64,000 bases of DNA, from NCBI RefSeq assembly GCF_028369295.1, contig NZ_JAQMYP010000054.1, forward strand, positions 1 through 64,000, read 5' to 3'. Within the stretch, counting starts at the first letter, position 1, and the number at the start of each line of letters is the position of its first letter. Both the position numbers and the translations under genes were made by a program. This stretch comes from Streptomyces sp. HD (GTDB taxonomy: Bacteria > Actinomycetota > Actinomycetes > Streptomycetales > Streptomycetaceae). This document shows positions 38,189-46,048 of the stretch, piece by piece. Below the pieces are notes generated by a model. It saw nothing but the letters and a program-made list of their open reading frames with translations. It was not told the DNA's origin and did not search any database.

Positions 38189-38626
38189 CTACGCGGCCTG
38201 GGTGAGTTCGGCGCGGCCGAACAGCAGGGCGTAGCCAGTGGGGAGCTGGTGGAGGATGCGGGTGATCAGGTCGGGGCCCGCGTAGGCGGCAACGGCGGAG
38301 AAGACGGAGCCGGTGTCCCAGCGGGTGGTGGCCGGGGAGGCGCCGGTGCGGGCGGCGAGGTCCTTGACGAAGGCCCAGCCTGTCAGCGGCTGGGGGTCGG
38401 GGATCTGCGCGGTCAGCACGCGTGCGGCTTCCAAGGGCAGGCAGCGGGCCAGGTCGACGCGTTCGTCGCCGGTCAGCTGGCGCCCCAGTCCGGCAAGAAC
38501 CAGGCGGACGGCTTCGTCGGCTCTCTCGCGGGTGGGATAGGCGCCCTCGTAGCGGACCTTCTCCACCATCTGCTCGTACGCCGTCCCGTACGGCTGCTGG
38601 GGTGAGGCGTGCCGGTCGGAGATCAC
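38189..38626 (-). CDS. DUF2267 domain protein (second of pair)
   Basis: Predicted 145-residue helical protein of the DUF2267 family. Seen: YEQMVEKVRYEGAYPTRERADEAVRLVLAGL near the N-terminus in family style (split over about 30 residues), LTGDERVDLARCLP near 55, and the C-terminal LITRILHQLPTGYALLFG. The GTG at 38626 follows AAAGG. It is 53 bp downstream of a paralogous DUF2267 gene and both follow hsp18 on the same strand, suggesting a stress-related operon. Biochemical function is unknown. Confidence 0.83.
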   Translation of the reverse strand: MISDRHASPQQPYGTAYEQMVEKVRYEGAYPTRERADEAVRLVLAGLGRQLTGDERVDLARCLPLEAARVLTAQIPDPQPLTGWAFVKDLAARTGASPATTRWDTGSVFSAVAAYAGPDLITRILHQLPTGYALLFGRAELTQAA

Positions 38627-38679
38627 TGGGGTTGCCTTTCTTGCTGTGGCCGGTGTTCGGACACCGGGGTGCGGGATGG

Positions 38680-39075
38680 TCAGGTGGGTTGGGGGCGGCC
38701 GAAGAGCAGGTCGTAGCCGGCGGGGAGCTGGAGCAGGATCTGGCCCAGCAGGTCTTCGCCGGTGGCGTCGGCGACGGTGGACAGCACGGCGCTGACGTCC
38801 CAGGCCGCGGTCTGCTCGGTGGCGCCTTCAATCCATGCGGCGGTTGCGCGGACGAACCGCTCCGGGGGCAGCGGCTCGGCGCTCTGCAGCGGGTTGAGCA
38901 GGATCAGGGCGAACACCTCAGGCAGGCGCGCCGCCAGCTGAGTGCGGACGTCGCCGACCAGGTGTGCGCCGAGGAGGGCCAGCACCACACGGGCCGCGCG
39001 CTCGGCTTCCTCCGCAGTGTCGTACTCGCCGCGTTCCTTCACGTGGCCGAGGAACGCTTCGCGTCGCAGAGTCAT
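38680..39075 (-). CDS. DUF2267 domain protein (first of pair)
   Basis: Predicted 131-residue DUF2267 protein, paralogous to the one just downstream. Shared features are an N-terminal ERGEYDTAEEAERAARVVLA helix, a LVGDVRTQLAARLPEVFA segment and the C-terminal ILLQLPAGYDLLFG motif. ATG at 39075 with a G-rich Shine-Dalgarno sequence. It follows hsp18 by 96 bp, so it may be heat-regulated with it. DUF2267 genes often occur near small heat-shock proteins in actinobacteria; the role is unknown. Confidence 0.83.
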   Translation of the reverse strand: MTLRREAFLGHVKERGEYDTAEEAERAARVVLALLGAHLVGDVRTQLAARLPEVFALILLNPLQSAEPLPPERFVRATAAWIEGATEQTAAWDVSAVLSTVADATGEDLLGQILLQLPAGYDLLFGRPQPT

Positions 39076-39171
39076 CTCGGCCGCCCCCCTTCCTCGGACT
39101 GCCCATAGGGGGTGCGGAGAGCGGGATGAGGGGGAGACCAGGTGCCGCTCTCCGCACCCGTCCGGCCGGTG

Positions 39172-39603
39172 TCAGCCGGAGATCTCCTTGCGGCCGGATC
39201 CGACGCCGATGGAGATCTTGCGGGGCTTGGCGCGCTCGGCGATCGGGATGCGCAGGGTGAGCACGCCCGCGTCGTAGTCGGCCTTGATGTGCTCGGTGTC
39301 GAGGGTGTCGGCGAGCACGATCTGGCGGGAGAAGACACCCAGCGGCCGCTCGGACAGCTCCATCTGCACGTCGTCGGCCTTTGCCACCGGCCGCCGCTCG
39401 GCCTTGACGGTGAGCATGTTCCGCTCGACGTCGATGTCGATCGCGTCCGCGGGGACGCCCGGAAGGTCGAAGGCCACCACATACTCGTCGCCCTCGCGGT
39501 AGGCGTCCATCGGCATCGCCGACGGGCGGGACCAGGTGGCCGGGCCCATCAGCTGCTGCGCCAGCCGGTCCAGCTCGCGGAAGGGGTCAGTGCGCATCAA
39601 CAT
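39172..39603 (-). CDS. hsp18: Small heat-shock protein, Hsp20/alpha-crystallin (Hsp18)
   Basis: Predicted 143-residue ATP-independent holdase chaperone. The alpha-crystallin domain runs from about 40 to 135. It has the EGDEYVVAFDLPGVPADAID start, AERRPV and a C-terminal GVLTLRIPIAE strand with the I-x-I-type tail (KISIGVG). ATG at 39603 with GGAGG about 10 nt upstream. The gene is divergent from a RheA-like regulator, and the RheA operator lies between them at 39670-39688, so it is very likely heat-induced by RheA derepression. Confidence 0.92.
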   Translation of the reverse strand: MLMRTDPFRELDRLAQQLMGPATWSRPSAMPMDAYREGDEYVVAFDLPGVPADAIDIDVERNMLTVKAERRPVAKADDVQMELSERPLGVFSRQIVLADTLDTEHIKADYDAGVLTLRIPIAERAKPRKISIGVGSGRKEISG

Positions 39604-39669
39604 CGTGAAAACACCTCCAGCAGGTTCAGGCAGTTGCTGCCAATGCGCCTCACTGACACCGTTGTAACA

Positions 39670-39688
39670 TGTCATCCAATGGATGACA
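39670..39688. promoter_or_regulatory. RheA operator TGTCATC-N5-GATGACA
   Basis: The sequence reads TGTCATCC-AAT-GGATGACA, a perfect palindrome with 8-bp arms. It contains exactly the TGTCATC-N5-GATGACA element described for RheA of S. albus. It lies between the divergent hsp18 and rheA starts, so one site can repress both. Confidence 0.85.
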
Positions 39689-39731
39689 AACGCGATGTCG
39701 TCGATGCGATGACAATGAGAGGGAGGTGTCC

Positions 39732-40364
39732 GTGACCGCAGCGGACCAGCCGTCCACGACCAGTGCGAATGCCCATAGCCCGGCGTCGTTCCTCGCCGCC
39801 GCGGCGGCCCTGCATGCCATAGACGACGCCCTGCGTGACGCCCAGCGAGAGTCCCTGGACACCCCGGATGCGCCCGGCCCCGGGCCGGAGCAGGCGCTGG
39901 CCTCCCTGATGCTGCTGCGGCAGGTGCGCGAGCAACTCGCCGGATGGGAGACCGGCCTGATCGAAACCGCCCGCGACGCGGGAGCCAGCTGGGCCGACCT
40001 GGCCCACCCCCTCGGCGTCGCCAGCCGGCAGGCCGCCGAACGACGCTACCTGCGTGGCCGCCCCGGCCCCGCCGGAACCACCGGTGAACAACGCGTCCAG
40101 GCCACCCGCGAACGCCGCGCCGCCGAACGCACCACCGCCACCTGGGCCCGCCGCAACGCAGCCGATCTGCGCCGCATCGCCGGCCAGATCACCGCCCTCA
40201 CCGACCTGCCCACCACGGCCCGCCTCCCGCTCAGCCAGCTCCACGCGGCCCTCGCCCACGACGACCCCGCCGAGCTCATCCGCCCCCTCCACGCCACCCG
40301 CCCCCACCTGGCCACCACTCATCCCGACCTCGCTGCACAGCTCGACACACTCACGCACCCCTGA
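39732..40364 (+). CDS. rheA: RheA-like hsp18 repressor
   Basis: Predicted 210-residue regulator. A helix-turn-helix-like region (about 75-105) reads ARDAGASWADLAHPLGVASR followed by QAAERRYLRG, where the recognition helix would be. Most of the rest is helical and Ala/Arg-rich. GTG at 39732 is chosen because GGGAGG is 5 nt upstream, whereas GTG at 39726 overlaps it. The assignment rests on the divergent hsp18 gene and the exact RheA-type operator between them. In S. albus RheA is a thermosensor that itself releases DNA on heating. Confidence 0.8.
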   Translation: MTAADQPSTTSANAHSPASFLAAAAALHAIDDALRDAQRESLDTPDAPGPGPEQALASLMLLRQVREQLAGWETGLIETARDAGASWADLAHPLGVASRQAAERRYLRGRPGPAGTTGEQRVQATRERRAAERTTATWARRNAADLRRIAGQITALTDLPTTARLPLSQLHAALAHDDPAELIRPLHATRPHLATTHPDLAAQLDTLTHP

Positions 40365-40379
40365 ACCCACCGGTTGCCC

Positions 40380-40601
40380 CAAGGCGTGCGCGGGATCCAC
40401 CAGGCGTGCCCAGGTCCACGCCGGCCGTCGCGGCGGCCCGGTGGGCCTGGGCGCGCTTGCTGGCCAGGAACCTCAGGGTGAGGTCGAGTCCTTCGACCTC
40501 ATCGCGCCGGCCTTCGTCACGATCGCGCTTTGAGGGCGGGCCAGTAGGTCGGCCTCCAGCTCGTCGAGCCGGGGCGGCATCTTGGGGTTGACCGACAGCA
40601 T
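40380..40601 (-). pseudogene. Small recombinase-associated protein, frameshifted relic
   Basis: The ATG at 40601 opens MLSVNPKMPPRLDELEADLL; after about 20 codons the similarity continues in another frame with EVEGLDLTLRFLASKRAQAH and ends with VDLGTP. This short protein type is familiar beside site-specific recombinases in Streptomyces. One frameshift near 40,530 breaks it. No recombinase gene remains directly adjacent. Confidence 0.5.
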
Positions 40602-40789
40602 CGGGCATCGGATGCCCCGTTGACCGAACTAGCCTCGACGGCCAGTCGGTCTCCGCTTGAGACGGACAGTGAGTGTCAGCGTCGCCCGGCGCTCACGAAG
40701 CTCGCCCGCTCGTGCTGCCGATTCTGCTGTGATCGCGAGCCAACGACGGCTCGTGGAGGTAGAGATGCCAGAACGCACGGCAGTGGTAC

Positions 40790-41010
40790 GAGACATAGCG
40801 GCATTGGAGGGGCAGATGGTCGTTGAGCAGACGTTGCAGCTTCCGTACGGCCGGCCCGTGTGAACCCTGTTGCAGAGTGGGAGTACCGGCGGTGTCTTCC
40901 TCCGCCTGCTCAGCGCCTTTGAGCATGCCCCAGGTCTGCGGACCGACCACGCCATCGACAGTGATTTCGACACGCCGCTTAGGGCGTGTATCGAAAGTGC
41001 CTGGTGAGAA
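40790..41010 (-). pseudogene. Peptidoglycan-binding domain fragment
   Basis: One frame encodes ITVDGVVGPQTWGML and, about 20 residues later, QGSHGPAVRKLQRLLNDH, the start of a second repeat. These are the hallmarks of PG_binding_1 repeats in exported cell-wall enzymes. Signal peptide, catalytic domain and the rest of the second repeat are missing, so this is a truncated relic. Confidence 0.6.
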
Positions 41011-41046
41011 TGGCGGAGAGTCCCGCCTGTGATCCAGGATGATCGG

Positions 41047-41589
41047 ATGGTCAGGCTTGAGACTTCCCGTTTGATCCTGCGTCGCTGGCGCGAGGAAGAC
41101 GTTGCGCCCATGGCTGCCGTCAATGCCGACCCCGAGGTCATGCGGTGGATCCGTGACGGCAGCGTCCGTGACGAACAGCAGACTCGCGCCGGGGTCCAGG
41201 CATGGGAGAGCGAGTGGGAGTCGCAGGGCTTCGGCTTGTTCGCCGTGGAGATCCGGTCCACTGGCGAGCTGGCCGGGTTCACCGGCCTTTCGGTGCCCAA
41301 CTTCTTGCCTGAGGTACTGCCGGCGGTTGAGGTCGGCTGGCGGCTGGGACGTTCCCACTGGGGGCAGGGCTTGGCCACCGAGGCAGCCGCGGCCGCTGTA
41401 CGGTTCGCGTTCGAAGAGCGAGGGTTGGAGCGGATCGTCAGCATCGCTCAAGTGGGCAACGACGCCTCCGAACGGATCATGGCCAAACTGGGGATGCATC
41501 TGGTCCGTGAGACCGTCAATCCCACCTGCGGTCGGCGAGTACGGGTGTTCCAGTTGTCGTCGGACCAGTACGTCACAACCACTCGCTGA
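41047..41589 (+). CDS. GNAT N-acetyltransferase (RimJ/RimL-like)
   Basis: Predicted 180-residue acetyl-CoA-dependent acetyltransferase. The N-terminal LETSRLILRRWREEDV is typical of Acetyltransf_3. The acetyl-CoA-binding region is LGRSHWGQGLATEAAAAAV near residue 105, and the last motif (IMAKLGMHLVRE) is near 155. ATG at 41047 with AGGA 7 nt upstream; GTG at 41029 is an alternative. The acceptor amine is unknown. Confidence 0.87.
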   Translation: MVRLETSRLILRRWREEDVAPMAAVNADPEVMRWIRDGSVRDEQQTRAGVQAWESEWESQGFGLFAVEIRSTGELAGFTGLSVPNFLPEVLPAVEVGWRLGRSHWGQGLATEAAAAAVRFAFEERGLERIVSIAQVGNDASERIMAKLGMHLVRETVNPTCGRRVRVFQLSSDQYVTTTR

Positions 41590-41704
41590 AGGCGGCAACC
41601 AGGACGGTAGCCTCGTAGCGGACCGCGAGTTCGTCGTGCCTGGTGGCCACGGCTCGATGTCTCCGGCGTGCGGACCTTCGCCCGTAACGGCCAAGGCACC
41701 TGCC

Positions 41705-42172
41705 ATGATCGTCACCATGGGGATACGCATCGCAACGGCCGGGGTGGCCGACTTCCATCAGGTCCTGACTGATCACCCCCGTTACTGGGGCGACCGCGAC
41801 CTTCGGTCGCTACACCTTCTTGCACTGGTGCAGGAGTTCGGTTCCACCTGCTTGGTTGCCCGAGCCGAAGACGGAATCCGTGGGTACATCTTCGGGTTCG
41901 TCACGCAAGACGGCACCGGGTACGTGCATCTGATCGCCACGCGGGACGACGCCCGTGGCACCGGTCTCGGGCGTCGTCTGTATACAGCGTTCGCCGAAGC
42001 AGCGGAACGTCACGGTGCGCGGCAGTTGAAGGCGATCACGTCAATCGAGAACGCCGGCTCAATCGCCTTCCACCGCAGCCTCGGCTTCAACACGAAGATC
42101 GTCGATGACTACAACGGCCCCGGCCAGGCTATGGCCGTCTTCCACCGAGATCTGCCGCTCGACGTCTCGTAG
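41705..42172 (+). CDS. GNAT N-acetyltransferase
   Basis: Predicted 155-residue acetyltransferase. The central strand GYVHLIATRDDARGTGLGRRLY carries the acetyl-CoA pyrophosphate loop (RGTGLGRRL), and SIAFHRSLGF near the C-terminus is the closing motif. ATG at 41705 has AAGG upstream; ATG at 41717 is in frame. It follows another GNAT gene by about 115 bp; the two are different subfamilies and not tandem duplicates. Confidence 0.85.
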   Translation: MIVTMGIRIATAGVADFHQVLTDHPRYWGDRDLRSLHLLALVQEFGSTCLVARAEDGIRGYIFGFVTQDGTGYVHLIATRDDARGTGLGRRLYTAFAEAAERHGARQLKAITSIENAGSIAFHRSLGFNTKIVDDYNGPGQAMAVFHRDLPLDVS

Positions 42173-42215
42173 CCCTGTCCAACCAGCCGTCACTGGTAAT
42201 CGCTCCCCAGGCCGT

Positions 42216-42308
42216 TACTGAGTTTCGCCGCGTGATGTCGCTGGAGCACACGCCCTGACCTTCAGCGAAGGGCAACCGCGGCGCGACATCACGCGAAGAT
42301 CATCAGTA
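42216..42308. repeat. 26-bp imperfect inverted repeat with 41-bp spacer
   Basis: Arms at 42216-42241 and 42283-42308. The inner 13 bp (CGCGTGATGTCGC at 42229-42241 and its complement at 42283-42295) are perfect, and the outer halves share TACTGA. The structure lies in a 360-bp gene-free stretch after the acetyltransferase. It could be a terminator-like hairpin or a mobile-element relic. Confidence 0.6.
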
Positions 42309-42532
42309 GCTTCACCGACAGGCAACAGCGACGACGGCTGTCCCCTGATGAACAGGGCCATCGAATCGGCCAGCGGCAAAACTCACGGCCGGCCCTGCAC
42401 GGTGCCGTTACCGCCTTGCTCCCGAACTACCTTCAACAGACGTGCGAACTGCGTCACTTGGAGCCCGGTAAACGTCTCCACCCACACACGGTCTGCCCTC
42501 AACACCCCGACCATGCCGAGGAGAAGCCCAGC

Positions 42533-42893
42533 TCAGAGCCTTGTGCAACACGCTTTAAGGCGTCCGAGTTCGAGGAGGTCGGTCATACCGGAGCCGCCGG
42601 TGTATGTGGTCTGGCCGCCGTCCACGGTCAGGCAGCTGCCGGTGGTGTTCTTGGAGGCGTTACTGGCCAGGTAGATGGCTGCGCCGGTGACCTCGTCGGG
42701 TTTGCCCCACCTGCCGGACGGGATGCCGCGGAGGATGCCCTCCGAGATCTCGGGGTTTCCGAGGAAGTTCTTGGTCAGTTCGGTGGCGTGCCAGTGGGGG
42801 AGCAGAGCATTGAGGCGGACGCCGGAGCTGGCCCAGCCGGCGGCGATCGACGGGGTGAAGGAGATCATGGCCGCATTGGTCGCCGCGTAGAAG
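42533..42893 (-). pseudogene. Short-chain dehydrogenase, C-terminal part
   Basis: Encodes the SDR region from just before the catalytic YxxxK position, here FYAATNAAMISFT, so the lysine is replaced by asparagine. It continues through GVRLNALLPHW, GRWGKPDEVTGAAIYLASN and the terminal GSCLTVDGG. The nucleotide-binding half is missing on this strand. The adjoining SDR fragment on the opposite strand suggests a local inversion broke the gene. Confidence 0.6.
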
Positions 42894-42895
42894 CG

Positions 42896-42979
42896 CTCGG
42901 CCCTCACCTCATCCGGCAAGGCGCCGGATCCATCATCAACGTCGCCTCCATAGCCGGAACCGCGGGCTTCCCCTTCCTG
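42896..42979 (+). pseudogene. SDR fragment with catalytic-serine segment, opposite orientation
   Basis: About 28 codons encode HLIRQGAGSIINVASIAGTA, the segment containing the catalytic serine of classical SDRs. It is head-to-head with the C-terminal SDR fragment on the minus strand, which starts just where this one should continue. Either one gene was split by inversion or two relics lie side by side. Confidence 0.55.
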
Positions 42980-43025
42980 TTCTCGAATCCATGCTGCACG
43001 TGTGCTGAGTCGGCTCACAAGCCCG

Positions 43026-43390
43026 TCACGGCCTGCCGGTGAGGGCTTGCGCGATCTGCCGGAGCTGACCGCCGCGGGACGCTTTGACGAGTACGACGTC
43101 GCCGGGGCGGAGGATGGATTCGAGGTAGGTGGCAGCTGTGGCGTTGTCTCCTACCAGCGCGATGTCCGGAACTCCTGCCGCTCCTGCCGAGAGGTCCAGT
43201 CGCTTGGCCATATCTCCGCCGACTGCGACGAGGAGATCGACGCCGTTCGCGGCTGCCATGCGCCCGACCTTGTGGTGGCCTTCGACGGCCTCGTCTCCCA
43301 GCTCCAGCATTTTCTCCGAGTACGGCGATCCTCCGGCTGCCTGCGGCCTCGGTCGTGTCGCCGTCTGCCTCGGTCATCAGGACTCTCCGT
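43026..43390 (-). pseudogene. MurF-like Mur ligase, C-terminal relic
   Basis: One frame gives RRIAVLGE; the continuation in another frame is MLELGDEAVEGHHKVGRMAA, then LVAVGG and VKASRGGQLRQI, matching the C-terminal domain of UDP-MurNAc-tripeptide:D-Ala-D-Ala ligase-type enzymes. The ATP-binding and central domains are missing. It is the last of three relics in the same orientation (ATP-grasp ligase, C39 peptidase, Mur ligase), which suggests a lost operon. Confidence 0.65.
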
Positions 43391-43910
43391 GGTGATTGAG
43401 GGGTGCGAAGGTGATTGCGCGGCTGGTGTAGGAAGGGGGGCACGCGGCTGAGGGGGACCCGATCGTGCCTCTGGCCCCAGGCCGACGGGTCTCGGAAGTG
43501 GATCGTCGGGTCGGGGCCGTCCTCGTAGCCGCGAAGGATGACGAGATGACCACCCGTGCGGCCGTCGTCGGGGAACTGCTCGGTCACGGAGACGATCAGC
43601 GGTGCTTCGCCGAGTCGGGTCAGGAGTTCTTCGACGGGCACGGGCCCAGCGGCTGAGGGGACTCCAAGGTTGGTCGCCAGGTTCGCGATCCCCGCGTGGA
43701 GTGCTCCACGCGGGGGCAGGACCTCATTCTTGACCGCGAGTTTCAGGAGTTCCGTGACCGTGGGTGCTTCGTGCCCGTAGGCGAGCAGGATCATTCTCAG
43801 CGAGGCCAGGCCGCACGCCCGGTTGGACCATTCGATCCTGTCTCCTACTGCCAGGCTCCGTGTAGATCCCACTCGGCGGGGTCGATGAGCTGTCCGCACA
43901 TGGGGACATC
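43390..43910 (-). pseudogene. C39-like cysteine peptidase, frameshifted
   Basis: An initial frame encodes HDVPMCGQLIDPAEWDLHGA; after a frameshift near 43,850 it continues as IEWSNRACGLASLRMILLAY, where the Cys in RACGLASL is the likely catalytic residue. GGHLVILRGYEDG about 90 residues later supplies the catalytic His, and IHFRDPSAWG follows. Both catalytic positions survive, but the frameshift disables the gene. It sits between the ATP-grasp and MurF-like relics. Confidence 0.65.
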
Positions 43911-43914
43911 GTGG

Positions 43915-44345
43915 ACGCGCTGCACAGCGGCGGGCTCCTACGGCGAGACGGCAGCCTCCCGAGCCCGTGTGGTGCTGGCGAACGCGGGAGCGGGAAGGGG
44001 GACATCGTATGGCGGGCGGGCCAGAGCCTCGTGGAGCATGGCCAATACGACGTCCGTGTGCGTGAGTCCGACCATCGCCGCTCCCACCGCGATGTTGCTG
44101 GCGCGGGACATGCCGGCGTGGTGTTGACCTCCAGCACGTACGGCTCGTTGTCCTCGGTGAGGATGAAGTCGATGCGTGCCGAACCGCGCAACCCGAGGCC
44201 GTCCCACAGGGTCCGGGCGTGCGCAGTGATCGTGTCGAGCACATCGGGCGCGAGGTCGGCGTGTCTGGGCCCGCCGGGACCGTCGGGCCCGCCGTCGGAT
44301 TGACCGCCCTTCCGCGTGGCGAACTTCCGCGTGGTGGAGGGGAGC
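43915..44345 (-). pseudogene. D-Ala-D-Ala ligase-like ATP-grasp, C-terminal relic
   Basis: Encodes LWDGLGLRGSARIDFILTED and YVLEVNTTPA, the magnesium-binding DF...EVN motif of ATP-grasp D-Ala-D-Ala ligases. A frameshift then leads to GMSRASNIAVGAAMVGLTH and ALARPPYDVPLP. The N-terminal half is missing. It is the first member of the decayed three-gene series. Confidence 0.65.
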
Positions 44346-44364
44346 GTGCTCCGGTAGCGCCTTC

Positions 44365-45786
44365 TCAGGCGGCCTCGGCCGGCAGCTTTCCGGCGCTGAC
44401 GGCGTCGACGAGTGCCTGATGATCCCGCTCGTTCTGGTCGGCGTAGAGCTCGGCGAACGTCACCAGCGCCCGGTCGAAGGAGTCGCCGCCGCCCAGGTAG
44501 GTGGCGATGGCGATGCGGTCGCCGGACCTGGCGTGGGCGCGGGCCAGCGTCGCACCGCACAGAGCGCCGAACGTACGCATGCCCCGGGGCACCATGTCCT
44601 CGGCCACGGCGACCCCCTTCCAGTCCCGCAGCTGCCGTACGTAGAAGTCCCGCCGCCGGCCGTCGATGCCTTCGACCCGCTCCCAGCCCAGGAAGATGTC
44701 GCTGGTGGCCTGCATCAGCCGCTGCCCGGAGACGACCCGCTCGCCCTGCGTCGGGTACGCGGTGCCTCCGACGTGGGGCGCGAGCACTGACTCGTCGGCC
44801 TCCTTGGCCTGGAGGAACAGCGGGTCCTCGTCGTCCCGCCCCAGCAGGAGCACGATCCAGCAGCGGGTGCCCACGCTGCCGACCCCGACGACCTTGCGCG
44901 CCATATCGGCCACCCGGTACTGCTCCAGCAGGAAGCGCCGGTCCGACTGCAGGGTCTTGCCGTAACGCTCGATCAATCGGCTGATCTGCTGCTCCAGTTG
45001 ACCCCGCCGGTCGTCCGGCAGCAGGTCCTCAAGGCGTGTGATGAGCGGTGGATCGGGGATGATGCGGCGCTTGCCGTCGACGACACCAGTGAGCTTGTCG
45101 AAGACCTGGAGGGTGTCGTGCGAGCGCGCCTTGGCCACGGCCTGCTCCCAGCGCTCGCGGCCCCGCTCGGACAGGTCCGCCGCGAACTGGTCGCGTACCC
45201 ATTTCTCATCGAACTGGGCGTACCAGACGCCCAGGTTGCCGATTCCGGCGAACGCGCGCATGCTCTCGCGATACGACCGCACGGTGGCTCGGACGATACC
45301 GGCCCGCTCCTTGGTGCTGAAGCCGTTCGCCCGCCCGGCGATGACGAGACTGGCGGCAAGGCGCTTGACATCCCATTCCCAGGGGCCCGGCAGTGTCTCG
45401 TCGAAGTCGTTGATGTCGAACATGAGGCGGCGCTCGGGCGAGGCCAGGAGCCGGAAGTTCAGCATGTGGGCGTCGCCGCAAAGTTGGGTCCGGAACCCCG
45501 TTCTCGGCGTCTCCGCGAGGTCCGACGCCATGATGGCTGCGGCCCCCCGGTAGAACCGGAACGGCGACTCGGACATCCTTGCGTAGCGGATCGGCACGAG
45601 TTCGGGCAGCCGCATCGCCGACTGCTTCTCGATGATCTCCAGCGGGTCGGGCCGTTTGGGTCCCGGCGCGAACTCGGCGTGGCTGGAGCGGGGTACGTCG
45701 GTCCGTCCCGCCTTGCCGAGCGCGGCTCGCTCCTGCGGGGTGCGGTGCCGCAACTCACGGCCGTCCAGGTGGTTCTTGTCTGTCAT
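44365..45786 (-). CDS. DUF2252 family protein
   Basis: Predicted 473-residue protein matching DUF2252. Conserved motifs are ESPFRFYRGAAAIMASDLA near residue 75, GDAHMLNFR near 103, FDINDFDETLPGPWEWD near 120 and ARAHARSGD near 415. The GDAHxxN and DFD arrangement resembles aminoglycoside-phosphotransferase-like kinases, so an ATP-dependent activity is plausible but unproven. ATG at 45786 with GGAG upstream; a longer in-frame start is not supported. Confidence 0.85.
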   Translation of the reverse strand: MTDKNHLDGRELRHRTPQERAALGKAGRTDVPRSSHAEFAPGPKRPDPLEIIEKQSAMRLPELVPIRYARMSESPFRFYRGAAAIMASDLAETPRTGFRTQLCGDAHMLNFRLLASPERRLMFDINDFDETLPGPWEWDVKRLAASLVIAGRANGFSTKERAGIVRATVRSYRESMRAFAGIGNLGVWYAQFDEKWVRDQFAADLSERGRERWEQAVAKARSHDTLQVFDKLTGVVDGKRRIIPDPPLITRLEDLLPDDRRGQLEQQISRLIERYGKTLQSDRRFLLEQYRVADMARKVVGVGSVGTRCWIVLLLGRDDEDPLFLQAKEADESVLAPHVGGTAYPTQGERVVSGQRLMQATSDIFLGWERVEGIDGRRRDFYVRQLRDWKGVAVAEDMVPRGMRTFGALCGATLARAHARSGDRIAIATYLGGGDSFDRALVTFAELYADQNERDHQALVDAVSAGKLPAEAA

Positions 45787-46048
45787 GGCAGCGGCTCCAG
45801 GGGTAGGGCGCCTGCGTGTTGGCTGACGGTGACGGGCCGTCAGCATTGGAATGGCCGCTCCGATGTGCGGCAGACGGGGGCTGTTGACCGTGTCGCGGCC
45901 GTTGTCGCAGGCAGGCCATGCCAGGCGCTGCCGTGGAGTGCTCGGACCCTCGAATTCGCCCGTCAGGAGGGGGCGTGCCGGGCGGAGGGCAGGCTCACCA
46001 AGCCTCCTCACTCAACGTAGCTCTGAAGCGGGCTCCCAGCGAGCCGGG

